NCBI RefSeq assembly: GCF_030063185.1
Contig: NZ_JASISP010000001.1
Span: 62,001-126,000 of the forward strand
Reading direction: 5' to 3'
Length of the DNA: 64,000 nucleotides
From: Arthrobacter sp. H35-D1
Lineage (GTDB): Bacteria; Actinomycetota; Actinomycetes; Actinomycetales; Micrococcaceae
Shown here: positions 1-8,505 of the stretch, piece after piece
Position numbering within the stretch: the first letter of the stretch is position 1
Layout: each line of letters starts with the position of its first letter
Translations under genes and position numbers: made by a program
Notes under the pieces: model-generated
Seen by the model: only the letters and a program-made list of their open reading frames with translations
Told to the model about the DNA's origin: nothing
The model's database searches: none

Positions 1-1
1 C

Positions 2-334
2 ACGCTGTCCGTGAAGCTGCCCGACGCCGCCGGCACCACCTTGAATTTCCCCACCCTGCAAAAGTGCGAATCGGGCCAGACCGACTGGAAGGAAATCCCC
101 GCCGAGGGTGCCGACCACGACTCTGTTGAGGCCCCCGCCCCTGCCTTCGCCGTCACGGAGGCTGTGGCCGACGACGGGCACGGAGGCCACGACGCCGCCG
201 CTTCCACCGAAACCGCTGCATCTCTCACGAACGACGCCGGCACCTCCTGGGCTGTCTGGGTGGGTCTGGGTGCAGGGCTGGCCGGGCTGATCCTCGGTGG
301 CTTGGCGTTCCTGCGCACCGGCCGCAAGGCGTAA
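2..334 (+). CDS. ycnI: YcnI-like DUF1775 protein, C-terminal part
   Basis: The reading frame is already open at the left edge, so only about 110 C-terminal residues are visible and the true start lies outside the window. The first third (LPDAAGTTLNFPTLQKCESG, then a Trp followed by an acidic stretch) matches the end of the DUF1775/YcnI beta-sandwich, a family that sits with CopC/CopD and PCu(A)C copper proteins. An Ala/Pro linker with a small His cluster (DDGHGGHD) follows, then one C-terminal membrane helix (about 20 residues, WVGLGAGLAGLILGGLAFL) and a short RTGRK tail. This is the usual layout of an exported, membrane-anchored YcnI. Metal binding cannot be judged because the N-terminal His is missing. 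A strong hairpin follows the stop. Confidence 0.75.
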   Translation, partial: TLSVKLPDAAGTTLNFPTLQKCESGQTDWKEIPAEGADHDSVEAPAPAFAVTEAVADDGHGGHDAAASTETAASLTNDAGTSWAVWVGLGAGLAGLILGGLAFLRTGRKA

Positions 335-388
335 CCTGCCTGAGCGCCGATAGCCTTCCCTCGCACGGGTCAGCCGCCCTGCGCACGG

Positions 389-431
389 TGTGACTTCGCT
401 GCGGGCGCCACCCGCAGCGAAGTCACATTTT
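389..431 (+). terminator. Hairpin terminator after ycnI
   Basis: A 17-bp perfect stem (389-405 with 411-427) and a 5-base loop CGCCA is followed by TTTTG. It lies 55 bases after the ycnI stop and before the next gene. The stem and short T-run fit an intrinsic terminator. Confidence 0.75.
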
Positions 432-499
432 GACCATCGTTCTTCGCCTTGGCGGCGGGGCCGGTTGACTCTGAAATCCATGCGCGAAAAAGTGGTGGC

Positions 500-1234
500 A
501 TGATTACTGCACCGCGGGACCTTGCCAAGCGAAGCCATTCCACCAAACTGCATGGAACGAAGTTGCTCGCCCTGGCCGCTGTGCTGGCGTTGGGCGGCTC
601 CTTGGCCGCTTGCACTCCGAAAAGCCCCGAGGAAACGGCGACCACCTCGGCGGGCGGCCCCAGTTCATCCGCCAGCGCCAGCCCCACCGCCGGCGCAACC
701 CCCGACGCTTCCCCCAGTTCGACTGCCGGCGCGACTGCCGGCGCAACGGGTGCAGCGACGTCGGCCCCGGCAAGCCCGCCGCCGCCTCCCAGCAGTGCGC
801 CGGCAAGCCAGGCGACGGAATTGTGCACGGCAGCCGAGTTGACAGGCTCCTTGGACGACACCGGGGGCGGTGCAGCGGGGCATATTTACATGAAACTGAT
901 TCTCGCCAACTCCTCGGGCACCGACTGCATCTTGGACGGCTACCCCGGGGTGTCCATGGTCAGGGCGGGCACCATCGACCCCATCGGCGCACCGGCCGTG
1001 CGCGACCCCCAAGCGCCCTCCAACGGCCCCATCCCCTTGGCGCCCGGACAGAGCGCGTCCGCCGTCCTGAGCTACTCGCAGGCAGGGAATTACCAGGGGT
1101 GCCAGCAGGTTCAGGCGGGCTCAGTCCTTGTCTATCCGCCCAGTGCCTTTGACAGCTTGGAAATCCCCCACCCGCTGACGGCCTGCAGCAACGCGAACAT
1201 CGAACTGCTGACCATTGGTGCTTTCCAGCCCTAG
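500..1234 (+). CDS. DUF4232 lipoprotein
   Basis: A 244-residue secreted lipoprotein of unknown function. The N-terminus has basic residues, a hydrophobic stretch and the lipobox LAAC, with the Cys near residue 38, so it should be lipidated and anchored outside the membrane. A low-complexity Ser/Ala/Pro/Thr linker (about 45-110) leads to a C-terminal DUF4232 domain with CTAAELTGSL near its start, later paired cysteines, and the NSSGTDCILDGYPGV motif typical of this actinobacterial family. I chose the ATG at 500 because the alternative start at 449 would add 17 residues before the signal peptide. The gene stands alone between two hairpins. The family has no established biochemical role. Confidence 0.8.
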   Translation: MITAPRDLAKRSHSTKLHGTKLLALAAVLALGGSLAACTPKSPEETATTSAGGPSSSASASPTAGATPDASPSSTAGATAGATGAATSAPASPPPPPSSAPASQATELCTAAELTGSLDDTGGGAAGHIYMKLILANSSGTDCILDGYPGVSMVRAGTIDPIGAPAVRDPQAPSNGPIPLAPGQSASAVLSYSQAGNYQGCQQVQAGSVLVYPPSAFDSLEIPHPLTACSNANIELLTIGAFQP

Positions 1235-1236
1235 CG

Positions 1237-1258
1237 CTAGACCCGGGCCCGGGTCTAG
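1237..1258. terminator. Palindromic hairpin between convergent genes
   Basis: A perfect 22-base palindrome with arms CTAGACCCGGG and CCCGGGTCTAG lies just after the DUF4232 stop and includes the stop codon of the convergent membrane-protein gene. It has no T-run. It could act as a bidirectional terminator or mRNA 3' stabiliser. Confidence 0.5.
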
Positions 1259-1824
1259 GGTCGAAGCGCTTCTTCGGGATCGAACTCTTCAAAGACGCCA
1301 ATGAAGTCCGGTTCGCTGTCCTGGGCTTCGCGACGTTTGCCGTGGCGCAGCACGTAGAGTTTGTTCGCTGCAAAGGCCAACACTGCCGTGGTCGCCAGGT
1401 GCATGGCCCCTCCCCACACATCGGCGTGGATAAGCATGGTCAGGACAGCGGTGAAGGCCACGGCGCCGCCGACGGTCATGAGCAGTCGCAGCCGTTCAAA
1501 ATAGCCATACACGCCAATCCCGGCGCCCAGAACCAGCCAGGGGCCGGCTCCGTGCAGGAACGGTATGAGGGCGCTCAACACGATGCCCAGCAACGTGCCG
1601 CCCAGAAGGTACAAATAGTGGTTGCGCGGCTCGATAAACCATGAGGGATTTCGCCACAGCCAGACGGCGCTCACGGCGCCAACCAGCAGCGAACCCACCA
1701 CGAAGAACCGCGCATCGGCGCCGTTGCCGCGTTCAGCGACCATGCTGATGGCGCCGGCAACCAAAAAGAGCAGCGACAATCCAAGCAAGGGAACCCAGTT
1801 GTTTCCAATGTGCCGTGTCTTCAC
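1255..1824 (-). CDS. Six-helix integral membrane protein, unknown function
   Basis: I place the start at the GTG at 1824 (VKTRHIGNNW...), preceded by AAGGACG at a suitable distance. The frame extends further upstream but that part is non-membrane and compositionally poor. The 189-residue product has about six hydrophobic segments (for example VPLLGLSLLFLVAGAI, FFVVGSLLVGAVSAVWLW, YLYLLGGTLLGIVLSALI and three more) and an acidic cytoplasmic tail (PDFIGVFEEFDPEEAL). I do not recognise a named family. It is divergent from lhr, so the 220-base gap between them should hold both promoters. No transporter signature or catalytic residue is evident. Confidence 0.65.
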   Translation of the reverse strand: MKTRHIGNNWVPLLGLSLLFLVAGAISMVAERGNGADARFFVVGSLLVGAVSAVWLWRNPSWFIEPRNHYLYLLGGTLLGIVLSALIPFLHGAGPWLVLGAGIGVYGYFERLRLLMTVGGAVAFTAVLTMLIHADVWGGAMHLATTAVLAFAANKLYVLRHGKRREAQDSEPDFIGVFEEFDPEEALRP

Positions 1825-2048
1825 TGCGTTTGCCGTCCTTGCCGTTCCCTGTGTTGGAGGCGCTACCGGGCATGCACAAGGCATCGGACCGGCAACGGCA
1901 TCCCTTGCCACTCCTACAGCTAGATTACCGCCCGCCACCGCCACTCGTTGACTGCACTCGCCCGATCACGCTCCGATTCATCCTTTCATGCAACGAAACG
2001 TCTCCCCCAAGCGATTGGGACCCATCGCAGTGCCACAATGTTGGTGCC

Positions 2049-5000
2049 ATGCGGCATGATGGATCCGTGCAGGAAACCACGTCCCACGCCGCCATGAATG
2101 AGTTCGCAGCACCCACGCGCGAATGGTTTCTTGGTGCCTTTGGCGCTCCCACTCCGGCGCAGGCAGGCGCCTGGGCGGCCATTGCCGGCGGGGCACATTC
2201 ATTGGTTGTGGCACCGACGGGATCCGGCAAGACGCTCGCCGCCTTCCTGTGGGCCTTGGACGGGCTCATTGCCAGGGCAGGCACGCCCCTGGCCGCTAAA
2301 CAAGGGGACACTAAAGAAAAAGAAGGGGATGCAAAACGTGGCACCCGCGTCTTGTACATCTCCCCGCTGAAGGCGCTCGGCGTGGACGTGGAACGAAACC
2401 TGCGCGCGCCGCTGATAGGCATCACACAGACCGCCACACGCCTGGGTTTGGACGCCCCGCAGGTCAGCGTCGGCGTGCGCTCCGGCGACACCCCTGCCAA
2501 TGAACGCCGGCGCCTGCTCAGCCATCCGCCGGATATTCTGATCACCACGCCAGAGTCGCTGTACCTGATGCTGACCGCCAAGGCTCGCGAAACCCTCACC
2601 GACGTCCATACGATCATCATCGATGAAGTGCACGCGGTGGCCGGTTCCAAGCGCGGCGCCCATTTGGCGCTTTCCTTGGAGCGTCTCGACGCCCTGCTGG
2701 AAACTCCCGCCCAGCGCATTGGCCTTTCGGCCACAGTGGAGCCGCATTCAACGGTGGCACGCTTCCTCGGCGGCAATGCGCCGGTGACCGTGGTGGCCCC
2801 GGCAAGCACCAAGAACTGGAACCTGGCCGTCACCGTCCCCGTTGCGGACATGACGGAGTTGCCCCCGCTGCCCTCGGCCTCCGGCGTCGACCCCGGCGCA
2901 GCGCCCGCTTCCGGCCTGCAACCCAACGTCTCCATCTGGCCACACGTGGAAGAAAAGATCGTGGACGCGGTGCTGGCCAAAAAGTCCACCATCATCTTCG
3001 CCAACTCCCGACGCCTGGCCGAGCGGCTCACCGGCCGGCTCAACGAGATCTATGCAGAACGCCTGGAGCTGGCGGCCCTCGAGGCATCCGCTGGCACCGA
3101 CGACGGCGACGACGCGCACCTCGCCGCAGCCACGCACCGCACCGCACCCGCCGGCGCCGGGTGGCGGGCCACCGCTCCGTCCCCGGCGGAAAAGCCGCCC
3201 GGGGACAGCTCCCCCGGCGAAAAGCCTCCCACCCGGCTGCCGGCGGAAATGATGGCGCAGGCCGGGTCCGTGGCCGGGGCTCCCCCTGTGCTGGCCAAGG
3301 CACACCATGGCTCGGTGTCCAAAGACCAGCGGGCGCTGATTGAGGACGATCTGAAATCCGGGCGGCTGCGCGCCGTGGTGGCCACCTCATCCCTGGAACT
3401 GGGCATCGACATGGGGGCCGTGGATTTGGTGATCCAGGTGGAGTCGCCGCCGTCGGTGGCCAGCGGGCTGCAGCGCGTGGGCCGAGCCGGCCACCAAGTC
3501 GGAGAGATTTCACAAGGCATCCTTTTCCCCAAGCATCGTGCGGACCTGTTGCATTCGGCCGTCACGGTGGAACGGATGCTGGCAGGAAAAATCGAATCGC
3601 TGTCCATTCCCGCCAATCCGCTGGACATCCTGGCTCAACAGACGGTGGCGGCCACCGCCCTGGAACCATTGGACGTTGATGAATGGTTTGAAACGGTGCG
3701 GCGCAGTGCACCGTTTCTGGCCCTGCCCCGCTCGGCGTTTGACGCCACCTTGGATCTGCTGGCCGGACGCTACCCCTCGGACGAGTTTGCCGAACTGCGC
3801 CCCCGCATCATTTGGGACAGGACCGCCGGCACCATTGCAGGCCGCCCCGGGGCCCAGCGGCTGGCCGTCACCTCGGGCGGAACCATCCCCGACCGCGGTC
3901 TCTTCGGCGTGTTTATCGTCCCCACCGGCTCCCAGGCCTCGCAAGCTCGGCCCGGGCCCCTCGCCGGCGTGGGCCCATCCGAAGACACGGCAGCGTCGCC
4001 GGGGACGGCCGCGGCGAACAAGGGCGGGCGCCGCGTCGGCGAACTCGACGAGGAGATGGTCTACGAATCGCGGGTGGGCGACGTCTTTGCGCTCGGCGCC
4101 ACGAGTTGGAAAATTGAGGACATCACCTTTGACCGTGTGCTGGTCTCCCCCGCTTTTGGCCAGCCCGGAAAACTTCCGTTTTGGAAGGGCGACTCCCTGG
4201 GCCGTCCGGTGGAACTGGGCCGGGCGCTGGGCGCGTTCATTCGTGAAATCAGCGCAGCCCCGCGTAAAAAAGCACTCGCCCGGTGCACCGCCACGGGCTT
4301 GGACGAGTGGGCGGCCAACAACCTTCTGGGTTACCTGGATGAGCAAAAAGCCTCCACCACCCAAGTCCCCGATGACAAGACCCTCATGGTGGAGCGCTTC
4401 CACGACGAATTGGGCGACTGGCGGGTGGTGCTGCACAGCCCTTTCGGCATGCCGGTCCACGCGCCGTGGGCCTTGGCCATCGCCGCACGCCTGCATGAAC
4501 GCTACGGGCTGGACGGCTCAGCAATGGCATCCGACGACGGCATCGTGCTGCGGGTTCCACTCATGGACGACGAACCGCCCGGTGCCGACCTTTTTCTCTT
4601 TGATCCCGAGGAACTGGACGGAATTGTGACCGCCGAGGTGGGCGGTTCGGCACTTTTTGCCAGCCGTTTCCGCGAATGCGCCTCCCGGGCGTTGCTCCTT
4701 CCCCGGCAAAATCCCGGCAAGCGCTCCCCCTTGTGGCAGCAGCGCCAGCGCTCCTCCCAGTTGCTTGACGTGGCCCGGAAGTACCCGCAGTTCCCCATCG
4801 TGCTGGAAACGGTGCGTGAATGCCTGCAGGACGTCTACGATCTCCCTGCCCTGAAATCCATTGCCGCGAGCATTGAACGCCGCGAACTGCGCATCGTGGA
4901 AACCACCACCAACGAGCCGTCGCCCTTCGCCCGCTCGCTGCTCTTTGGCTACGTGGCCAGCTTCCTGTACGAAGGCGACTCCCCGCTGGCCGAGCGCCGC

Positions 5001-7031
5001 GCCGCCGCACTGTCCTTGGACCCCGCCCTTCTTGACGAGCTGCTGGGCCGGGCCGAGTTGCGCGAGCTTCTGGACCCTGACGTCATTGCCACTACCGAGT
5101 CCCAGCTGCAGCGCATCGCCCCCGATCGCCGCGCCCGCGGAATGGAAGGCGTGGCAGACCTGCTGCGCTTGCTCGGCCCGCTCACCGAGGACGAAGTTGC
5201 CGCCCGGCTGCAACCGGTGGTCATCCCCACCGCAGATTCTGCGCCTACGGACAATCTGGCGGAGGCGAGTGCGCACTTGAGCGAGCTGGTCGCCGCCAAC
5301 CGCGTGCTGCGCGTGAATATGGCGGGCGAGCCCCGCTTTGCCGCCATTGAAGACGCGGCGCGGTTGCGGGACGCACTCGGCATCCCGCTGCCCATGGGCG
5401 TGCCGCTGGCGTTCATTGAACCGGTGGCGGATCCGCTGAGCGACTTGCTGGGTCGCCATGCCCGCACCCACGGACCCTTCACGGCTCCGGAAGTCGCCGT
5501 CAGGCTGGGACTGGGTGTCGCCGTCGTGCTGTCAGGGTTGGCGCGGTTGGCGGTGGACAGGCGCGTCACCGAGGGCGAATTTTTGCCCCAGCGCGCCGAA
5601 AACGGGGCATCCGAATGGTGCGATGTCCAAGTCCTGCGGCAGTTGCGCAGCCGCTCCCTGGCTGCCTTGCGAGCCGAAGTGGAGCCGGTTGACGCCGGCA
5701 CCTTTGGACGTTTCCTGCCGGCCTGGCAGCACGTCACCGCAGCATCCAACTCCCCAGCACTGCGTGGATTGGACGGAGTGTTGACGGTGGTGGACCAGCT
5801 CGCCGGCGTGCCCATTCCGGCGTCGGCCTGGGAGTCCCTGGTACTGGCTGCCCGCGTGGCCGACTACGCCCCCGCCATGCTGGACGAGCTCATCGCCACG
5901 GGCGAAGTACTGGTGTCGGGGGCCGGATCGCTGGGTTCCAACGATGGATGGTTGAGCCTGCACATTGCGGACTCGGCAGACCTGACGCTTCAAGCATCCA
6001 CCGAGTTCACGCCCACTGAATTCCACCACCGCATCCTGGGAGCCTTGCGCACCGGGGGTGCGTATTTTTTCCATCAGCTGCGCGAAATGACTTCCGACGG
6101 ACCCGACCTTGTTGCCTCGGATGCGGAGTTGACCACAGCCCTGTGGGATCTGCTCTGGGCCGGGAGGGTGGGCAACGATACGTTTTCTCCGGTCCGGGCG
6201 TTGCTGGCGGGCGGACACACTGCACACAAGCAAAAACCCGCCCCGTCGCGGCTCCGTCCGGCACGGGCCGGGCGCTACGGCCGTTTGCCGGGCCGGGCCG
6301 CAGGTGCCCAACGCGGCGCACCTCCCATGGGCGCCGGGCGTTGGAGCCTGCTGCCTGTTGCCGATGCCGGTGCAGGGACCGTCGGCGAGGCCGCCGCCGT
6401 GTCCACCACACAGGCCACCCTGCGCAGCCACGCCTTGGCCGAACTGTTCCTGGACCGGTACGGGGTGGTGACGCGCGGTTCGGTCATGAACCAAGGCATT
6501 CCCGGTGGTTTCGGGCTCATGTACAAGGTGCTGGCCCGCTTGGAGGAAAGCGGAAAGTGCCGCCGCGGCTACTTTATTGAGCACCTTGGCGCCGCCCAAT
6601 TCGCCGTTTCCGCCACCGTTGACCGTTTGCGAACCTTTGGTGAGGACGCCGCCTTGCAGGCCAAGGCTCCCCAAGCGTTGGCCTTGGCGGCCACGGACCC
6701 CGCCAACCCCTACGGCGCCGCGCTGCCTTGGCCGCCGTTGGATTCCGGCCACCGCCCGGGGAGGAAGGCCGGCGCCCTGGTGGTCATGGTCCACGGCGCC
6801 CTGGTCCTGTATGTGGAGCGCGGCGGCCGCACGCTGCTGTGCTTCAACGACGACGAAACAACCATCGGGCTGGCTGCTGCGGCCCTGGTGCGGGTGGTCA
6901 AGCGCGGGGCCATCGACAAAATGGCCATCGAGAAAGTGAACGGCGCCGACGTGCTGGGGACACCGCTGGCTCGGGCATTGCTGGAACACGGTGCCTACAG
7001 TTCCCCGCGGGGAGTGCGGATTCGTGCCTGA
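2049..7031 (+). CDS. lhr: ATP-dependent helicase Lhr
   Basis: A large superfamily 2 DNA helicase (about 1,660 residues; E. coli Lhr is about 1,540) that translocates on single-stranded DNA in repair. Motifs in order: Walker A APTGSGKT near residue 55, DEVH (motif II) near 190, SATV (motif III) near 225, and QRVGRAGH (motif VI) near 475. A winged-helix region and the long Lhr C-terminal domain follow. Three low-complexity Pro/Ala/Gly inserts (about residues 345-420, 630-660 and 1395-1430) explain the extra length. Start choice among ATG 2049, GTG 2067 and ATG 2094 is uncertain because none has a strong ribosome site. The last codons overlap nei by 8 bases, so the two are probably co-translated and act together in repair. 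Confidence 0.93.
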   Translation: MRHDGSVQETTSHAAMNEFAAPTREWFLGAFGAPTPAQAGAWAAIAGGAHSLVVAPTGSGKTLAAFLWALDGLIARAGTPLAAKQGDTKEKEGDAKRGTRVLYISPLKALGVDVERNLRAPLIGITQTATRLGLDAPQVSVGVRSGDTPANERRRLLSHPPDILITTPESLYLMLTAKARETLTDVHTIIIDEVHAVAGSKRGAHLALSLERLDALLETPAQRIGLSATVEPHSTVARFLGGNAPVTVVAPASTKNWNLAVTVPVADMTELPPLPSASGVDPGAAPASGLQPNVSIWPHVEEKIVDAVLAKKSTIIFANSRRLAERLTGRLNEIYAERLELAALEASAGTDDGDDAHLAAATHRTAPAGAGWRATAPSPAEKPPGDSSPGEKPPTRLPAEMMAQAGSVAGAPPVLAKAHHGSVSKDQRALIEDDLKSGRLRAVVATSSLELGIDMGAVDLVIQVESPPSVASGLQRVGRAGHQVGEISQGILFPKHRADLLHSAVTVERMLAGKIESLSIPANPLDILAQQTVAATALEPLDVDEWFETVRRSAPFLALPRSAFDATLDLLAGRYPSDEFAELRPRIIWDRTAGTIAGRPGAQRLAVTSGGTIPDRGLFGVFIVPTGSQASQARPGPLAGVGPSEDTAASPGTAAANKGGRRVGELDEEMVYESRVGDVFALGATSWKIEDITFDRVLVSPAFGQPGKLPFWKGDSLGRPVELGRALGAFIREISAAPRKKALARCTATGLDEWAANNLLGYLDEQKASTTQVPDDKTLMVERFHDELGDWRVVLHSPFGMPVHAPWALAIAARLHERYGLDGSAMASDDGIVLRVPLMDDEPPGADLFLFDPEELDGIVTAEVGGSALFASRFRECASRALLLPRQNPGKRSPLWQQRQRSSQLLDVARKYPQFPIVLETVRECLQDVYDLPALKSIAASIERRELRIVETTTNEPSPFARSLLFGYVASFLYEGDSPLAERRAAALSLDPALLDELLGRAELRELLDPDVIATTESQLQRIAPDRRARGMEGVADLLRLLGPLTEDEVAARLQPVVIPTADSAPTDNLAEASAHLSELVAANRVLRVNMAGEPRFAAIEDAARLRDALGIPLPMGVPLAFIEPVADPLSDLLGRHARTHGPFTAPEVAVRLGLGVAVVLSGLARLAVDRRVTEGEFLPQRAENGASEWCDVQVLRQLRSRSLAALRAEVEPVDAGTFGRFLPAWQHVTAASNSPALRGLDGVLTVVDQLAGVPIPASAWESLVLAARVADYAPAMLDELIATGEVLVSGAGSLGSNDGWLSLHIADSADLTLQASTEFTPTEFHHRILGALRTGGAYFFHQLREMTSDGPDLVASDAELTTALWDLLWAGRVGNDTFSPVRALLAGGHTAHKQKPAPSRLRPARAGRYGRLPGRAAGAQRGAPPMGAGRWSLLPVADAGAGTVGEAAAVSTTQATLRSHALAELFLDRYGVVTRGSVMNQGIPGGFGLMYKVLARLEESGKCRRGYFIEHLGAAQFAVSATVDRLRTFGEDAALQAKAPQALALAATDPANPYGAALPWPPLDSGHRPGRKAGALVVMVHGALVLYVERGGRTLLCFNDDETTIGLAAAALVRVVKRGAIDKMAIEKVNGADVLGTPLARALLEHGAYSSPRGVRIRA

Positions 7032-7869
7032 AGGCGACACCGTCTGGCGGCAGGCCCGTGATCTGCGCGCAGTGCTTGAGGGGCAGATGCTGGCCTCGAG
7101 CGACTTCAGGGTTCCTGCCTTCGCCACGTTGGATCTCAGTGGCAAGACCGTCTCAGCCGTTGAATCGCGCGGCAAGCACCTGCTCATGCACGCAGGCGGG
7201 CACGTCATCCATTCGCACCTGTCCATGGAAGGGCACTGGGACATTTATCCGCTGGCCGCCGGTGGCCGGGCTGGCCGCTGGCGCCGTCCGGCGTTTACGG
7301 CACGGGTGGTGCTGCAAACCGAGTTCGTCTCGGCAGTCGGCTTCTCGCTGGGACTGCTGGAAGTGGTGCCGGCAGCGCACCTGGAAGACGTCGTCGGGCA
7401 TCTGGGGCCGGACCTGTTGGGGCCGGACTGGGACGCTGGCGAAGCCCTGCGACGGCTGCTCCTCGCTCCCGGACGGGCTGTGGGGTTGGCACTTTTGGAC
7501 CAACGCAATCTTGCCGGGATAGGCAATGTGTACCGCAACGACCTGTGTTTCCTCGGCGGGGTGCATCCGGCCACACCCATCGGGGAGGTGGCCGCTCTGC
7601 CGCGGATGGTGGATCTGTCCAAGCGACTCTTGGAGGCCAACAAGGACCGGTCAAAGCGCTCCACCACGGGCGGGCCGGCTAGGGGCGAGGCGGCCGCGTG
7701 GGTTTACGGTCTTGCCGGGAAACCCTGCAAAAGGTGCGGGTCGCTCATCAGGTACGGCACCTTGGCAGACCCGCTTTATCCCACCCAAGCGGCCCGGGAC
7801 ATCTACTGGTGCCCGCGCTGCCAGCCGCAGGACCCAACAGGCCAGAACCCGTCAGGGCAGGGGCTTTGA
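7024..7869 (+). CDS. nei: Endonuclease VIII-type DNA glycosylase (Fpg/Nei family)
   Basis: A base-excision repair glycosylase/AP lyase for oxidised pyrimidines, 281 residues. The GTG at 7024 is chosen because it gives N-terminal (M)PEGDTVW, where Pro2 is the catalytic Schiff-base residue and Glu3 the acid. The conserved hairpin lysine lies in RGKHLLMH near residue 53. The helix-two-turn-helix segment is seen in LLDQRNLAGIGNVYRND, and a C-terminal zinc finger has Cys pairs in CKRC and CPRC. PEGDT rather than PELPE at the N-terminus favours Nei over Fpg. The start lies inside the end of lhr, implying translational coupling; lhr-nei neighbours are known in actinobacteria. The 3' end overlaps the convergent lipoprotein gene by 18 bases. 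Confidence 0.93.
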   Translation: MPEGDTVWRQARDLRAVLEGQMLASSDFRVPAFATLDLSGKTVSAVESRGKHLLMHAGGHVIHSHLSMEGHWDIYPLAAGGRAGRWRRPAFTARVVLQTEFVSAVGFSLGLLEVVPAAHLEDVVGHLGPDLLGPDWDAGEALRRLLLAPGRAVGLALLDQRNLAGIGNVYRNDLCFLGGVHPATPIGEVAALPRMVDLSKRLLEANKDRSKRSTTGGPARGEAAAWVYGLAGKPCKRCGSLIRYGTLADPLYPTQAARDIYWCPRCQPQDPTGQNPSGQGL

Positions 7870-8505
7870 GACCGTGACGACAATGACCTGGACGTCCTTG
7901 CTTCCGTCATAGGAAAGCTCGTAGCCCACATCGAAGCCGAGCTTGTCGCCGCTGCCCAGCGAGTAGTCGCTCTTGCGGCCCGGATCGGCTTCGGTCGAGT
8001 CCAGCCACCGCTCGGCAGCGTCGCTGTCCATGCCGTAGGCGGCAACGCCGTCCTGGACCAGCTGTGCATAATCCGGTAGGTTCGTGGCGGTCAAGAAGTA
8101 ATACATGACGTAAATGTCCGGCAGGGAGCTCGTGGAGGTGAAGCGGACATGGTCGGTTTCCGCTGAGAGGATGCCGTTGCTGCCTTGGACGGACAGTGCA
8201 AGCTTGGTGCCGTCCGGAGCCACCACGTCCGGGGCAATGGCTGAGCCGGACAGGCCAACGTCCGCCTTGGCAATGGCATCCCCGGTGAAGTCGAGGCGCA
8301 TGACGCCGCTTTCCTTGATCCGGGCCACCCCGTCGGCGTCCAGCTGCGAAAATTCAGTGTCCTGCATGGTGCTCTCCTGGGTTGTCTTGGTGGGCTCGCC
8401 GATGGTGATGCCGCAGGCCGCAAGTCCGCACACCAGCACGGTGGCCGTTGCGGCATGGCCCACCCGGCGCATGGCAGCCGCTGTGCCGCTGTGAAAGTCC
8501 GTCAT
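7852..8505 (-). CDS. Lipoprotein coupled to a WXG100-like protein
   Basis: A 217-residue predicted lipoprotein. A signal peptide ends in the lipobox VCGLAAC (Cys near 31), after which the mature chain is acidic and Thr/Ser/Asp-rich with no recognised domain. The ATG at 8505 overlaps the stop of the upstream gene as ATGA, so the pair should be translated together. An internal ATG at 8472 would give a shorter signal peptide but lacks a ribosome site. The close coupling to a WXG100-like protein suggests a working partnership at the cell surface, for instance an immunity protein or a secretion accessory, but nothing in the sequence proves this. Confidence 0.7.
   Translation of the reverse strand: MTDFHSGTAAAMRRVGHAATATVLVCGLAACGITIGEPTKTTQESTMQDTEFSQLDADGVARIKESGVMRLDFTGDAIAKADVGLSGSAIAPDVVAPDGTKLALSVQGSNGILSAETDHVRFTSTSSLPDIYVMYYFLTATNLPDYAQLVQDGVAAYGMDSDAAERWLDSTEADPGRKSDYSLGSGDKLGFDVGYELSYDGSKDVQVIVVTVSKPLP

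Noticed and set aside
1815-2048. N-terminal extension of Lhr from 1815
   Set aside because: It overlaps the divergent membrane-protein gene and is low-complexity; the helicase core fits a start at 2049 or slightly later.
5532-7244. 570-codon open frame antisense to lhr and nei
   Set aside because: It is opposite well-conserved coding sequence and is compositionally biased, typical of third-position G+C shadows.
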